Source: Nocardia africana NBRC 100379 (lineage in GTDB: Bacteria; Actinomycetota; Actinomycetes; Mycobacteriales; Mycobacteriaceae). From it: 64,000 nucleotides of DNA. Position 1 is the stretch's first letter, and every line of letters starts with the position of its first letter. Below are positions 42,660 to 50,442 of the stretch, one piece after another. Made by a program: the position numbers and the translations under genes. A model generated the notes under the pieces. That model made no database searches. It was not told the origin of the DNA and was given only the letters and a program-made list of their open reading frames with translations. The stretch spans positions 62,001-126,000 of the forward strand of contig NZ_BDAV01000017.1 of assembly GCF_001612635.1 (NCBI RefSeq), in the 5' to 3' direction.

Positions 42660-42660
42660 G
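42628..42660. terminator. Bidirectional terminator overlapping the PucR stop codon
   Basis: Perfect 12-bp stem CTCAGGCGGAAC / GTTCCGCCTGAG with a 9-base loop, between convergent PucR and glycosyltransferase genes. The right arm contains the TGA stop at 42657-42659. Confidence 0.75.
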
Positions 42661-42678
42661 CGGGCACGTGTTGGCGGA

Positions 42679-44226
42679 TCAGGCGCCGTGGTCGATGCGA
42701 AGCGTCATCAGTTCCGGCCAGATCTGCGACCATGGACGAATCGGTCCCGAGCACAACCACACCCGGATGCCGTAGTTCACCCCTTGGAATCCGCTCGGGT
42801 CGTCGAGACGTCCCACCGGGGCGACGGTCGCGAACCGGGCCGGCAACTCGCGCTCCAGATCGACACCGCCGACGTACAGCACCGGCGCCGCGGAGTCCGG
42901 CGGCGACCCGAAGTAGCCGTAACCCCGGCTCGCGCTGTAGACCGGCGGAAGATCCGCGGACCCGAGGACCGCCAGTGCACTGGCCTGCCAGTAGTTCTGC
43001 CTCACGATCACGACCCGGGCCCGTTCCGCCTCCGGCACGGCGTCGACGGCGTGGGCGACGGTATCGACGAGTTGCGGCCACCCCCGCAATCCGAAGAACT
43101 GAGCCCGAATCGCCATGTCGCCGTTGCGGATCGCGGGCCCGTGCAGCCAGGACTGCGGTAGCGGAAGGACACACACCACCGCCACGACCACCACCATTGC
43201 GGCGGCGCAGTAGGCCCCGAGTGCCTTACCGATCCGGCCGCGCAGCCCGTCACCGACGAGATGGACCGCGGCCGTGGCGAAGAAGAGCGCGAACCCGTCC
43301 CCGAGGTAGTACGGACGCAGCCCCGCCACCAGCACCGCCGCCAACGGCAGCAATCCCAGGGGCAGCAGGAACCGCACCCACCGCAGGTCCGGCGCCCGGA
43401 ACACCGCCCAGATCCCGATCAGCAGCAGGATCCCGCCCGGTCCGGTGGTCAGCACGAGTTCGCGCACGGCAGAGGCGAATCGGCCGTCGACCATCGTCGA
43501 CTGCTCCCCCTCGATCGCCGCCCCCATCGCGAGCTGCGGCCAGTCGTGGCGGGCCTGCCAGACGAGCGCCGGAACCGTGGACACCGCCACGATCGCCGGC
43601 CCGATCCAGAGCGCGGGCCGGCGCAACACCTGCCGCGGCCCCCACACCAGTACACCCAGCCCGAGCAACGCCCAGACACCCAGGATCAGCCATTTGACCT
43701 GGAAATCGACCGCCGAGACGAGGGCAGCCACGATCAGCAGCGCATCCCGGCGCGTGCGCACCCACCGGATCACCAACCAGCAGACCAGCGTGGTCAACGC
43801 GGCGTCGTAGGCGAATGTGCTCAGCGCCGCCGACTGCTGCACCGCGAACGGCGTGCAGGTGTAGCCGAGCGCCGCCACCACTTGCGCGGCCCTTCCCCCA
43901 CCCAGCTCACGAGCGATCACCGCCGCGAGCACCACCGTCGCCACAGTCAACACGACCACCGGCAGCCGCAACACCACCGCCGAGCCCGGCGCCAGCAGAT
44001 CCGACACATAGGCCTGCAGCGGCACCAGCGGCCCCTGATCGGCATAACTCCACGACAACCGCCGCCCCGCCGGCACCATGTACAACTCGTCCCCCCACAG
44101 CGGATACCGCCCCAACCGCGCGGTCAACAGGACGAGAAGGCCCCCGCCGAGGATGAACAGCTCGCGTAATGCGAACGGAGGCAGGTGATCCGAGAGGCGT
44201 GATCGATCATCGATGGTGGCGCTCAC
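42679..44226 (-). CDS. Integral membrane glycosyltransferase, GT39/PMT_2-like
   Basis: A 515-residue polytopic protein with roughly ten to twelve membrane segments and the GT-C signature near the first loop: RYPLWGDELYMVPAGRRLSW, whose DE pair binds metal and the polyprenyl-phosphate sugar. A soluble C-terminal domain (about 375-515) includes VVIVRQNYWQASALAVLG. Such ArnT/PMT-like enzymes add sugars from lipid carriers to proteins or cell-wall glycolipids. GTG at 44226 with GGGGAG upstream is preferred; the upstream reading is not similar. Donor and acceptor are unknown. Confidence 0.9.
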   Translation of the reverse strand: MSATIDDRSRLSDHLPPFALRELFILGGGLLVLLTARLGRYPLWGDELYMVPAGRRLSWSYADQGPLVPLQAYVSDLLAPGSAVVLRLPVVVLTVATVVLAAVIARELGGGRAAQVVAALGYTCTPFAVQQSAALSTFAYDAALTTLVCWLVIRWVRTRRDALLIVAALVSAVDFQVKWLILGVWALLGLGVLVWGPRQVLRRPALWIGPAIVAVSTVPALVWQARHDWPQLAMGAAIEGEQSTMVDGRFASAVRELVLTTGPGGILLLIGIWAVFRAPDLRWVRFLLPLGLLPLAAVLVAGLRPYYLGDGFALFFATAAVHLVGDGLRGRIGKALGAYCAAAMVVVVAVVCVLPLPQSWLHGPAIRNGDMAIRAQFFGLRGWPQLVDTVAHAVDAVPEAERARVVIVRQNYWQASALAVLGSADLPPVYSASRGYGYFGSPPDSAAPVLYVGGVDLERELPARFATVAPVGRLDDPSGFQGVNYGIRVWLCSGPIRPWSQIWPELMTLRIDHGA

Positions 44227-44449
44227 GGGCGACTCCCCCTCCGCGCAGACACGACGAGCCGCACATCCGCCCGCCCGATGATCAAATACTATGGAAGACA
44301 ACGACTTTCGACGCCGCGACGACAGTGCATCACAGAAATCTCCACGATCGTTCGTGACGAATTCCCAGGTGCCGCAACGCACCTCGACCGCCCGCCGTGG
44401 CCTGTAAGCCCGTCCGCTCTTCCGGATGGCGATCCGCAGCAGCGGACCG

Positions 44450-44730
44450 CACTGCACCCTGACCCGGATGTGCGAGGCGCCGTCGTCGACAAGGGGCCCG
44501 GGAAACGCGGTGGTTTCTCCGGCTTCGTTCCGGGTCCGGTACTGAAACCACAGCAGGACTACGGAGGCGGCAGCCTGGGACCGCTGGTCGGATCGGTGCG
44601 CGACAGCGGGACCGGTTCGGTGACCGTCGTCGGTATCGCCACCGACGTGTGCGTGGCGGCGGCGGCGCGCGATGCGCGGTGGAGCCCCGTTTCACCGGCA
44701 GTGACGGACGTGACGTCGTCGATACCGTGA
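44450..44730 (+). pseudogene. Decayed isochorismatase/nicotinamidase-family gene
   Basis: The middle part reads LHPDPDVRGAVVDKGPGKRG, then FSGF and SVTVVGIATDVCVAAAARDA. VVDKG is the PncA/isochorismatase substrate-loop strand, and GIATDVCVAAAARDA carries the catalytic cysteine. The N-terminal Asp region of the family is missing, and sequence before 44450 and after about 44700 is unrelated, so reading-frame damage or deletion is likely. Neighbouring 44227-44449 holds only the upstream region of the glycosyltransferase gene. Confidence 0.6.
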
Positions 44731-44864
44731 CGGTCCGACTCCGGCTCGACATTCCCGAAGAAGGCCGGTACTGCTCGCAGGAGCGGCCCACCGCCGACAT
44801 CGCGGATCGGCCACCGATGATTTTCGTCGTGCGCTCGCCTCTGCATATGTAGGAGGTGGTCGGC

Positions 44865-45035
44865 ATGACCGCAACGGTCGGGATTCAGTGCCGGGCACGC
44901 ATCCGCTCAGGCGGGATCGCCGCTGCGCTGAGCGGCCGAGGGCACAGGGGCATCGGTGTCGCATGTGCCGCCGGCAACCACGACGAACGTCCGGTGTACG
45001 AGCTCATCGGGCACGGCCTTCACGCGCCGGCGTGA
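44865..45035 (+). CDS. Small hypothetical ORF upstream of SDR
   Basis: A 56-codon frame with an excellent ribosome binding site (AGGAGG, 8 bp before ATG), starting MTATVGIQCRARIRSG and ending GHGLHAPA, 19 bp before the SDR start. No family is recognised. It may be a leader peptide, a gene remnant whose start signal survives, or noncoding. Confidence 0.3.
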   Translation: MTATVGIQCRARIRSGGIAAALSGRGHRGIGVACAAGNHDERPVYELIGHGLHAPA

Positions 45036-45054
45036 ACAACAGAAAGCGAAAGTC

Positions 45055-45846
45055 ATGTTGCTGCAAGACAAGAACATCGTCGTGTACGGCGCGGGTGGCG
45101 CGATCGGCAGCGCGGTGGCCCGTGCATTCGCCGACGAAGGCGCCCGGCTGTTTCTGACCGGGCGCAGCCCCGACGTCATCGACACGGTCGCGAAAGAGAT
45201 CACATCCGCGGGCGGCACGGCCGAGACCGCCGTGGTGGACGCGGGAGACGAGAAGGCGGTGACCGACCACCTGGCCGCTGTCGTCGCCGACGCGGGCAGC
45301 ATCGACGTGTCGTTCAACGCGATCGGAATCTCACCGCGAGGACTACAGGGGATCCCGCTCACCGAATTGCCCGTCGAGAATTTCCTGCGCCCGATCACGA
45401 CGTATACGCGGGCTCATTTCGTGACCGCGAAATCCGCCGCGCGACATATGATTACCCAGCAGTCGGGAGTCATCATGATGAACACACCCGAACCGGCCCG
45501 CCTGCCGCTGCCGCTGGTGGGCGGCATGAGCGTCGGCTGGGCCGCGATGGAAGGTCTCAACCGGGCGCTGTCGGCCGAATGGGCACAGCACGGCGTCCGG
45601 ACGATCTGCCTGCGCACCACCGGCATGCTGGAAACACCGGTCATCCACACCGTGTACGGCCTGCACGCCGCCGCGATGGGCATCACCGAGGAGCAGCTGA
45701 TAGCGGCCGCGGGCGCGACGACCCACCGCAAGCGTCTGACCGCATTGGCCGAACTGACCTCTGCGGCAGTACTTTTCGCCTCCGACCGAGCCTCGGCGAT
45801 GACCGGCACCGTCGCCAATCTGACCGGCGGAATCATCGTCGACTGA
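45055..45846 (+). CDS. SDR-family protein with non-classical active site
   Basis: A 263-residue SDR-fold protein. The cofactor loop reads YGAGGAIGSAVARAF (11-25) and the strand-4 motif is NAIG rather than NNAG. Around the usual YxxxK the sequence is LPLVGGMSVGWAAMEGLNRA: by alignment to YSASKAAMEGL the Tyr becomes Met and the Lys becomes Trp. The protein cannot use the classical Tyr-Lys mechanism. The same substitution style (GGM..WAAMEGL) suggests a coherent subfamily, not random decay. A terminator follows, and the next gene encodes an unknown protein upstream of a sigma factor. Confidence 0.85.
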   Translation: MLLQDKNIVVYGAGGAIGSAVARAFADEGARLFLTGRSPDVIDTVAKEITSAGGTAETAVVDAGDEKAVTDHLAAVVADAGSIDVSFNAIGISPRGLQGIPLTELPVENFLRPITTYTRAHFVTAKSAARHMITQQSGVIMMNTPEPARLPLPLVGGMSVGWAAMEGLNRALSAEWAQHGVRTICLRTTGMLETPVIHTVYGLHAAAMGITEEQLIAAAGATTHRKRLTALAELTSAAVLFASDRASAMTGTVANLTGGIIVD

Positions 45847-45852
45847 GGAGAC

Positions 45853-45881
45853 GCCCCGGCCACGACGCCCGTGGCCGGGGC
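45853..45881 (+). terminator. Terminator after SDR gene
   Basis: Perfect 12-bp stem GCCCCGGCCACG / CGTGGCCGGGGC, loop ACGCC, directly behind the stop codon. Confidence 0.75.
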
Positions 45882-45905
45882 CCCGTCGTTCAAGGAGCAT
45901 CCGCA

Positions 45906-46637
45906 GTGAACGAACTACTCGCGCTCGCCGTCGCCGCGCACGGCGGCCTGGATCGTTGGAACCGGCTCGGCACGATCGTCGTCGACGCCGCTGTCACCGG
46001 GGCATTCTGGCAGATCAAGGGACAGGGAGAAGCCCTGAGAAACGTCCGCTTCGAGGTGGACACCACACAACAGCGGTTGACGATGGACTTCCTCGGCCAG
46101 GACCGCAGGTCGGTCTTCGAACCCGGCCGGGTCGTCGTGCAGCAGCCGGTCGGCACGGTGCTGGCGATGCGCGACGATCCGGTGCGGTCGTTCGACGGCC
46201 ACCAATTCGAAACACCGTGGGACGACCTACATCTCGCCTATTTCACCGGCGAAGCGCTCTGGACGTATCTGACTACGCCATTCGTGTTCACCTGGCCGGG
46301 GTTCGTGTGTGAGGAGATCGACCCCATCGAGGCCGACGGCGAAACATGGCGGCGACTTCGGGTGACATTCCCCGATCACATCAAGAGCCACACCCGCACG
46401 CAGGTGTTCTGCTTCGGCCCGGACGGGTTGCTACGCCGTCACGACTTCACCATCGACATCGTCGGCCGCACCGTCGAGTCACAGCTGTACGCCGGCGACT
46501 ACCGCGAGGTCGACGGCGTCGTCATCCCGGCCACCCGACGTGCCTATGCCCCCATGGGCGACGACCGGATGGTGTTCGTCGCCATCGACATGGCCGATAT
46601 CGCCGTCCACGGAATGAGCGGATCATGCACACCATGA
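45906..46637 (+). CDS. Conserved hypothetical protein upstream of sigma factor
   Basis: A 243-residue soluble protein beginning MNELLALAVAAHGGLDRWNR. It has regularly alternating strands such as VRFEVDTTQQRLTMDFLGQD, RRSVFEPGRVVVQ, RLRVTFPDHIKSHTRTQVFC and DGLLRRHDFTIDIVG. The length and strand pattern recall the LolA/LppX-like lipoprotein fold, but there is no signal peptide. Members are common in actinobacteria without known function. GTG start with AAGGAG upstream. Its 3' end overlaps the sigma factor gene by 13 bp, so the two are coupled. Confidence 0.78.
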   Translation: MNELLALAVAAHGGLDRWNRLGTIVVDAAVTGAFWQIKGQGEALRNVRFEVDTTQQRLTMDFLGQDRRSVFEPGRVVVQQPVGTVLAMRDDPVRSFDGHQFETPWDDLHLAYFTGEALWTYLTTPFVFTWPGFVCEEIDPIEADGETWRRLRVTFPDHIKSHTRTQVFCFGPDGLLRRHDFTIDIVGRTVESQLYAGDYREVDGVVIPATRRAYAPMGDDRMVFVAIDMADIAVHGMSGSCTP

Positions 46638-47587
46638 CGAAAGCCGAAGCCGGCGACGAGGATTTCGGAAGGCTGAGCGAACCGTTCCGGCGCGAGCTGC
46701 TTGCCTACTGCTACCGCATGCTCGGCTCGGTCGAGGACGCCGAAGAGGTGGTGCAGGACGTCTACCTGGACGCATGGCGTGCCTATGACCGCTTCGAAGA
46801 ACGATCGTCGCTGCGTACCTGGCTCTACCGCATCGCGAGCCGGGCATGTTTCAAAGCGCTGGACAAAAGCAGACGCCGCCCTCTGCCGGCGGATCTGGGT
46901 GCTCCGCGCACCACCCTGGATCCGACGTTCGACGCACCCGCTCGGGACGTGTCGTGGCTTCAGCCGATACCCGATTTCCTGTTCACGACCGCACCGGCCG
47001 ATCCAGCGACCGTGGTGGTGGAACGACAGACGATGCGGCTCGCGCTGATAGCAGCGCTACAACAGCTTCCACCACGACAACGGGCCGTGCTGATTCTCCG
47101 CGACGTGCTGCAATGGCGTGCCGCCGAGGTCGCGGAACTGCTGGAGATGACGACCGCGGCCGTCAACAGCGCGCTCCAACGTGCCCGAACCCAGGTCCCC
47201 GTCAGCCGAGACCAGCTGACCGAACCCGCCGAGCCGCAGATGCGGGCCCTGCTCGACCGATACGTCACCGCGTTCGAAACCGCCGACGTCGAGCAACTCG
47301 TCGCGGTATTGACCGAGGACGCCAGGTGGGAGATGCCGCCGATCACGACCTGGTTCGAAGGCAGCGATACCATCCTCGCTTTCCTCGCCGAGCAAATGCG
47401 TGTGATCGGGCCTGCGACCCTGGTCGCCGCGTCCGCCAACGGACAGCCCGCCTTCGCGGTCTACGCTCGCGGCCGCGACGGCGCATATCACCCACACGCG
47501 CTGCACGTCTTGACTGTCACCACCGGGGGCGTCGCCCGGGTCGTCGCCTTCCACGGCGCGTCGTTGTTCCCCCTGTTCGGACTCTGA
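46625..47587 (+). CDS. ECF sigma factor with SnoaL-like C-terminal extension (SigG/TIGR02960 type)
   Basis: A 320-residue sigma-70-family protein. Region 2 spans about 18-85 (LLAYCYRMLGSVEDAEEVVQ, RTWLYRIASRACFKAL), and region 4 about 135-185 (LPPRQRAVLILRDVLQWRAA, VNSALQRAR). A SnoaL/NTF2-like domain occupies 190-320 (LLDRYVTAFETADVEQLVAV). SnoaL tails in such sigma factors act as built-in regulators, replacing a separate anti-sigma factor. The start overlaps the upstream hypothetical gene. A second, fragmentary sigma-like ORF follows after 12 bp. Confidence 0.92.
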   Translation: MHTMTKAEAGDEDFGRLSEPFRRELLAYCYRMLGSVEDAEEVVQDVYLDAWRAYDRFEERSSLRTWLYRIASRACFKALDKSRRRPLPADLGAPRTTLDPTFDAPARDVSWLQPIPDFLFTTAPADPATVVVERQTMRLALIAALQQLPPRQRAVLILRDVLQWRAAEVAELLEMTTAAVNSALQRARTQVPVSRDQLTEPAEPQMRALLDRYVTAFETADVEQLVAVLTEDARWEMPPITTWFEGSDTILAFLAEQMRVIGPATLVAASANGQPAFAVYARGRDGAYHPHALHVLTVTTGGVARVVAFHGASLFPLFGL

Positions 47588-47599
47588 GCCAGCGCCGGC

Positions 47600-47833
47600 A
47601 TGTCCGAACCGGAAGACACCGCCGGATGTGGTGCGCCCCTCGACACACAGCTGAGGCTGTTCTGCCATCTCATGCTCGGCTCGGCCGACGCCGCCGACCG
47701 CATGATGCGGCAGATCTACTGTCACGCAGCCGAATATCGAGGCGGGCAACAGGATCGGCAATCGGAACGTATCCGGCTGTTCGGTATCGCCGCCACCCTC
47801 TGCGGGGTCCGGGATGGTTCATCGCACCGATAG
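47600..47833 (+). CDS. Small sigma-region-2-like protein
   Basis: A 77-residue ORF, MSEPEDTAGCGAPLDTQLRL, then FCHLMLGSADAADRMMRQIYCHAAEY and RIRLFGIAATLCGVRD. The spacing of RLFCHLMLGSADAADRMM resembles region 2.1-2.2 of the preceding sigma factor (LLAYCYRMLGSVEDAEEVV), and RIRLFGIAATLC matches its RTWLYRIASRAC. Region 4 is absent. It could be a decayed duplicate or a small sigma-mimicking regulator. Start codon ATG lies 12 bp after the sigma gene stop without a strong ribosome binding site. Confidence 0.55.
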   Translation: MSEPEDTAGCGAPLDTQLRLFCHLMLGSADAADRMMRQIYCHAAEYRGGQQDRQSERIRLFGIAATLCGVRDGSSHR

Positions 47834-47869
47834 GAACCCACTGCACCATTTGGCGGCGACGCCGAACCC

Positions 47870-48058
47870 ATGTCCACACCCACCGTGGACAGAAGGCCGC
47901 CGCTCCCGGCAAATCCGGGGCCACCGGACGCGAGAAATCGCCTCGAGGATGTGAACCCGGCACACCTGCTGTTCGTACTTGCTGAAAAGGCGAAGGATAG
48001 GACGGGCAAGCTTCTCATCACCGAAAGCAACGGCGAATTGCGGCAGGGAGTGCTATGA
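47870..48058 (+). CDS. Small hypothetical protein coupled to FAD oxidoreductase
   Basis: A 62-residue ORF (MSTPTVDRRPPLPANPGPPD, then HLLFVLAEKAKDRTGKLLIT) whose TGA overlaps the ATG of the oxidoreductase (ATGA, 48055-48058). The second half looks like a helix and strand of a real domain; the proline-rich start does not. No family is recognised, and it is not MbtH-like. The tight overlap is the main support. Confidence 0.5.
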   Translation: MSTPTVDRRPPLPANPGPPDARNRLEDVNPAHLLFVLAEKAKDRTGKLLITESNGELRQGVL

Positions 48059-49404
48059 GCAATCTCGGACAGCGAGCCATCGTCTGCGGTGCGAGTATGA
48101 CCGGGCTGCTTGCTGCCCGGGTGCTGTCGGACTTCTACGAGGAGGTCACACTCGTCGAGCGCGACCCGCTGCCGGAGGGCCCCGAGCAGCGTCGAGGTGT
48201 GCCCCAGGCGCGGCATTTCCACGCGCTGCTGAGTACGGGCTCGAGAGTCTTGGGCGAGCTGTTTCCCGGCCTGCTCGACGAACTCGTCAGCGCCGGCGCG
48301 AAGGTTCTCGCCAACGAGTCGTCGCGGATCTATGTGCGGCTGGGCCGGCACGAGCTCGACGGTTCGGGCAAGTTCGCCGACCCGGCATCGCTGGTCGTCT
48401 ATCAACCCAGCCGGCCATTCCTGGACTCCCATGTCAGGCGCCGAGTCCGCACCATCGAGAATGTGAGAATCCTGGACAGCCACGGTGTCGTCGAGCCGAT
48501 GACCGACCGGGCCCGCCGGGTCACGGGCGCCCGGGTGGTCGACCGCCACACCGGTGCGGACACCGCGCTGGATGCCGATCTGGTCGTCGACGCGATGGGC
48601 CGCTCCGCGCACACGCCGACCTACCTCGACAACCTCGGCTACGAGCGACCGACCGAGCAGCGCTACCCGGTGCATCTGAACTACGCCAGCCAATTTCTGC
48701 GGATCCCCGCGAGCATGATCGGCGAGAAATTGGGGTTCTCGGTCAGCCCGCTGCCCGAACGACCGGTCGGGGTGGTGGCGGTGGCCTACGAGCACGACAC
48801 CTGGATCCTGACCTTGTTCGGCGTCGGCGGATACAAACTTCCCCACGACCTGTCCGGCGTCATCGACTGCGCCGCGCAGTTCGCGCCACCTACTCTGATC
48901 GCCGCGCTGCGGTCTGCCGAGCCGCTCGGCGCGATGTCCGCGCAGCATTACCCGGCCAGCACATGGAGACGCTATGACAAGATGCGTCGATTCCCGGCGG
49001 GACTGCTGGTCATGGGCGATGCGATCTGCAGCTTCAACCCGGTATACATGCAGGGAATGACCATGGCCGCGCTGCAGGCCGTCGCCCTTCGACACTGCTT
49101 GGCCGATCACGACGGAGACCTGAGTCGGCGATTCTTCAAGGCCGCGGCCAAGCAGATCGCCCCGGTGTGGCGGGGGAATCGGTTCACCGATTTCACCGTG
49201 TCCCAGGAAGGTGGTTGGCGTCGGGTGCCGAGACGCGTGGTGAACTGGCCCATCGACAAGGCACAGGCAGCCGCCGCGAACGATCCGGCGGTCGCCGAAG
49301 CGGTCCTTCGGGTGATGCACTTCGTCGACCCACCCGACCGGCTCATGCGGCCCTCTTTCCTGATGCGGCTGGTCACGGCCAACCGCCGAGCCGGAACCGG
49401 GTGA
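48055..49404 (+). CDS. FAD-dependent oxidoreductase, NRPS-linked
   Basis: A 449-residue flavoprotein with an N-terminal FAD motif (AIVCGASMTGLLAARVL, 8-24), PLPEGPEQRRGVPQARHFHALL characteristic of squalene-epoxidase or geranylgeranyl-reductase-like monooxygenases, VVDAMGRSAHTP and GLLVMGDAICSFNPVYMQGM (GD motif). It is probably an epoxidase or hydroxylase. It is followed by an overlapping methyltransferase gene (GTGA, 49401-49404) and then the NRPS, so a tailoring role in the peptide pathway is inferred; substrate unknown. Confidence 0.88.
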   Translation: MSNLGQRAIVCGASMTGLLAARVLSDFYEEVTLVERDPLPEGPEQRRGVPQARHFHALLSTGSRVLGELFPGLLDELVSAGAKVLANESSRIYVRLGRHELDGSGKFADPASLVVYQPSRPFLDSHVRRRVRTIENVRILDSHGVVEPMTDRARRVTGARVVDRHTGADTALDADLVVDAMGRSAHTPTYLDNLGYERPTEQRYPVHLNYASQFLRIPASMIGEKLGFSVSPLPERPVGVVAVAYEHDTWILTLFGVGGYKLPHDLSGVIDCAAQFAPPTLIAALRSAEPLGAMSAQHYPASTWRRYDKMRRFPAGLLVMGDAICSFNPVYMQGMTMAALQAVALRHCLADHDGDLSRRFFKAAAKQIAPVWRGNRFTDFTVSQEGGWRRVPRRVVNWPIDKAQAAAANDPAVAEAVLRVMHFVDPPDRLMRPSFLMRLVTANRRAGTG

Positions 49405-50171
49405 ACGATATGGCCACGGAAATCTTCGACATCGACAGCATGCCGCGTGGTGGACCGGACGCGTCGTGGCTGGACCGGCGGTTGCGGACCGATCGTCTGG
49501 AGTACCTCGACCGCGACGACGTCGATGAGCGCAAGCGCAAGATAATCCGCACCCTGGACCGCAGCGAAAAGGTTCTCGGGATGCACCGAAAGCTCGCGCG
49601 CATCGTGCTCGACGAGATCACCGACGTGCGCGATCCCACGATCCTCGAACTCGGCGCCGGCCACGGTGGGCTGTCGCGCGCGCTGCTGGAGATGCATCCC
49701 ACCGCCCACGTCACGGTCACCGACATCGAGCCCGCGTCGGTAGCCGCCATCGCCGTCGGTGACCTGGGCAGTCATCCGCGGGCCACCGTGCGCGAGATGG
49801 ACGCCACCGCCATCGACGCGCCCGACGGGTACTTCGACCTCGCCGTGTTCGCGCTGTCCCTGCACCATCTGCCGCCACCGCAGGCCGCCCGAGTGTTCGC
49901 GGAAGGCACCCGCGCCGCCGCGAAACTGCTGATCCTCGACTTGTCGCGACCGCCGGCAGTGCTGCACGTCGTCATGCTGGCAGTGGCACTGCCGTTGGTG
50001 TTCGTTCCGTACTGGCACGACGCGGTGATCAGCTCGTTGCGCGCCTACGGCCCGTCGGCGTACCGGGCGATGGCCCGGTACGCCGACCCGGCGATCACAC
50101 TCGAGCTGCGCCGGCAGCCGCCCAATCTCCCCGGAAGCCCGCAGATCGCGGTGGCCTGCCGCCCGAACTGA
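49401..50171 (+). CDS. Class I SAM-dependent methyltransferase, NRPS-linked
   Basis: A 256-residue methyltransferase with motif I ILELGAGHGGLSRAL (about 77-91), the acidic strand-2 residue in VTDIEPASV and strand-4 FALSLHHLPPPQAARV. A hydrophobic segment (LHVVMLAVALPLVFVPYW, about 193-210) may form a membrane or lid helix. GTG overlaps the oxidoreductase stop; an ATG at 49410 is an alternative. With the oxidoreductase it probably modifies a precursor or product of the downstream NRPS. The 271-bp gap to the NRPS contains no gene. Confidence 0.88.
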   Translation: MNDMATEIFDIDSMPRGGPDASWLDRRLRTDRLEYLDRDDVDERKRKIIRTLDRSEKVLGMHRKLARIVLDEITDVRDPTILELGAGHGGLSRALLEMHPTAHVTVTDIEPASVAAIAVGDLGSHPRATVREMDATAIDAPDGYFDLAVFALSLHHLPPPQAARVFAEGTRAAAKLLILDLSRPPAVLHVVMLAVALPLVFVPYWHDAVISSLRAYGPSAYRAMARYADPAITLELRRQPPNLPGSPQIAVACRPN

Positions 50172-50442
50172 CTTCTGATGTGTTGCAGCCCCGTTCGGCG
50201 TAGGGTGCTCGTGAGGCCACATCGTCGGTGGCTTCCTGCGAGCGTCCACGGTAGCTCCCCGGACGATAGCGGGCCGGACGCGTGGACATTCGATTGAACC
50301 GATCGGCATCGGGGCCCGTGACCACTTGCATGGGTGCACTGTGTGTCATCGCCATCACCGCTGAAGCCGGCACGCGATCACCGAATCGGTCGTCGGGTTG
50401 CCGGGATTTGATGCCTCGAGGACATACGAGGAATTCGTCATC

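Noticed and set aside
44727..44852. 41-codon ORF reading VTVRLRLDIPEEGRY
   Set aside because: Too short, no clear start signal, and it runs into the ribosome binding site of the next small ORF.
50172..50442. Possible leader or regulatory RNA before the NRPS
   Set aside because: No convincing hairpin, attenuator or conserved riboswitch pattern could be identified by eye.
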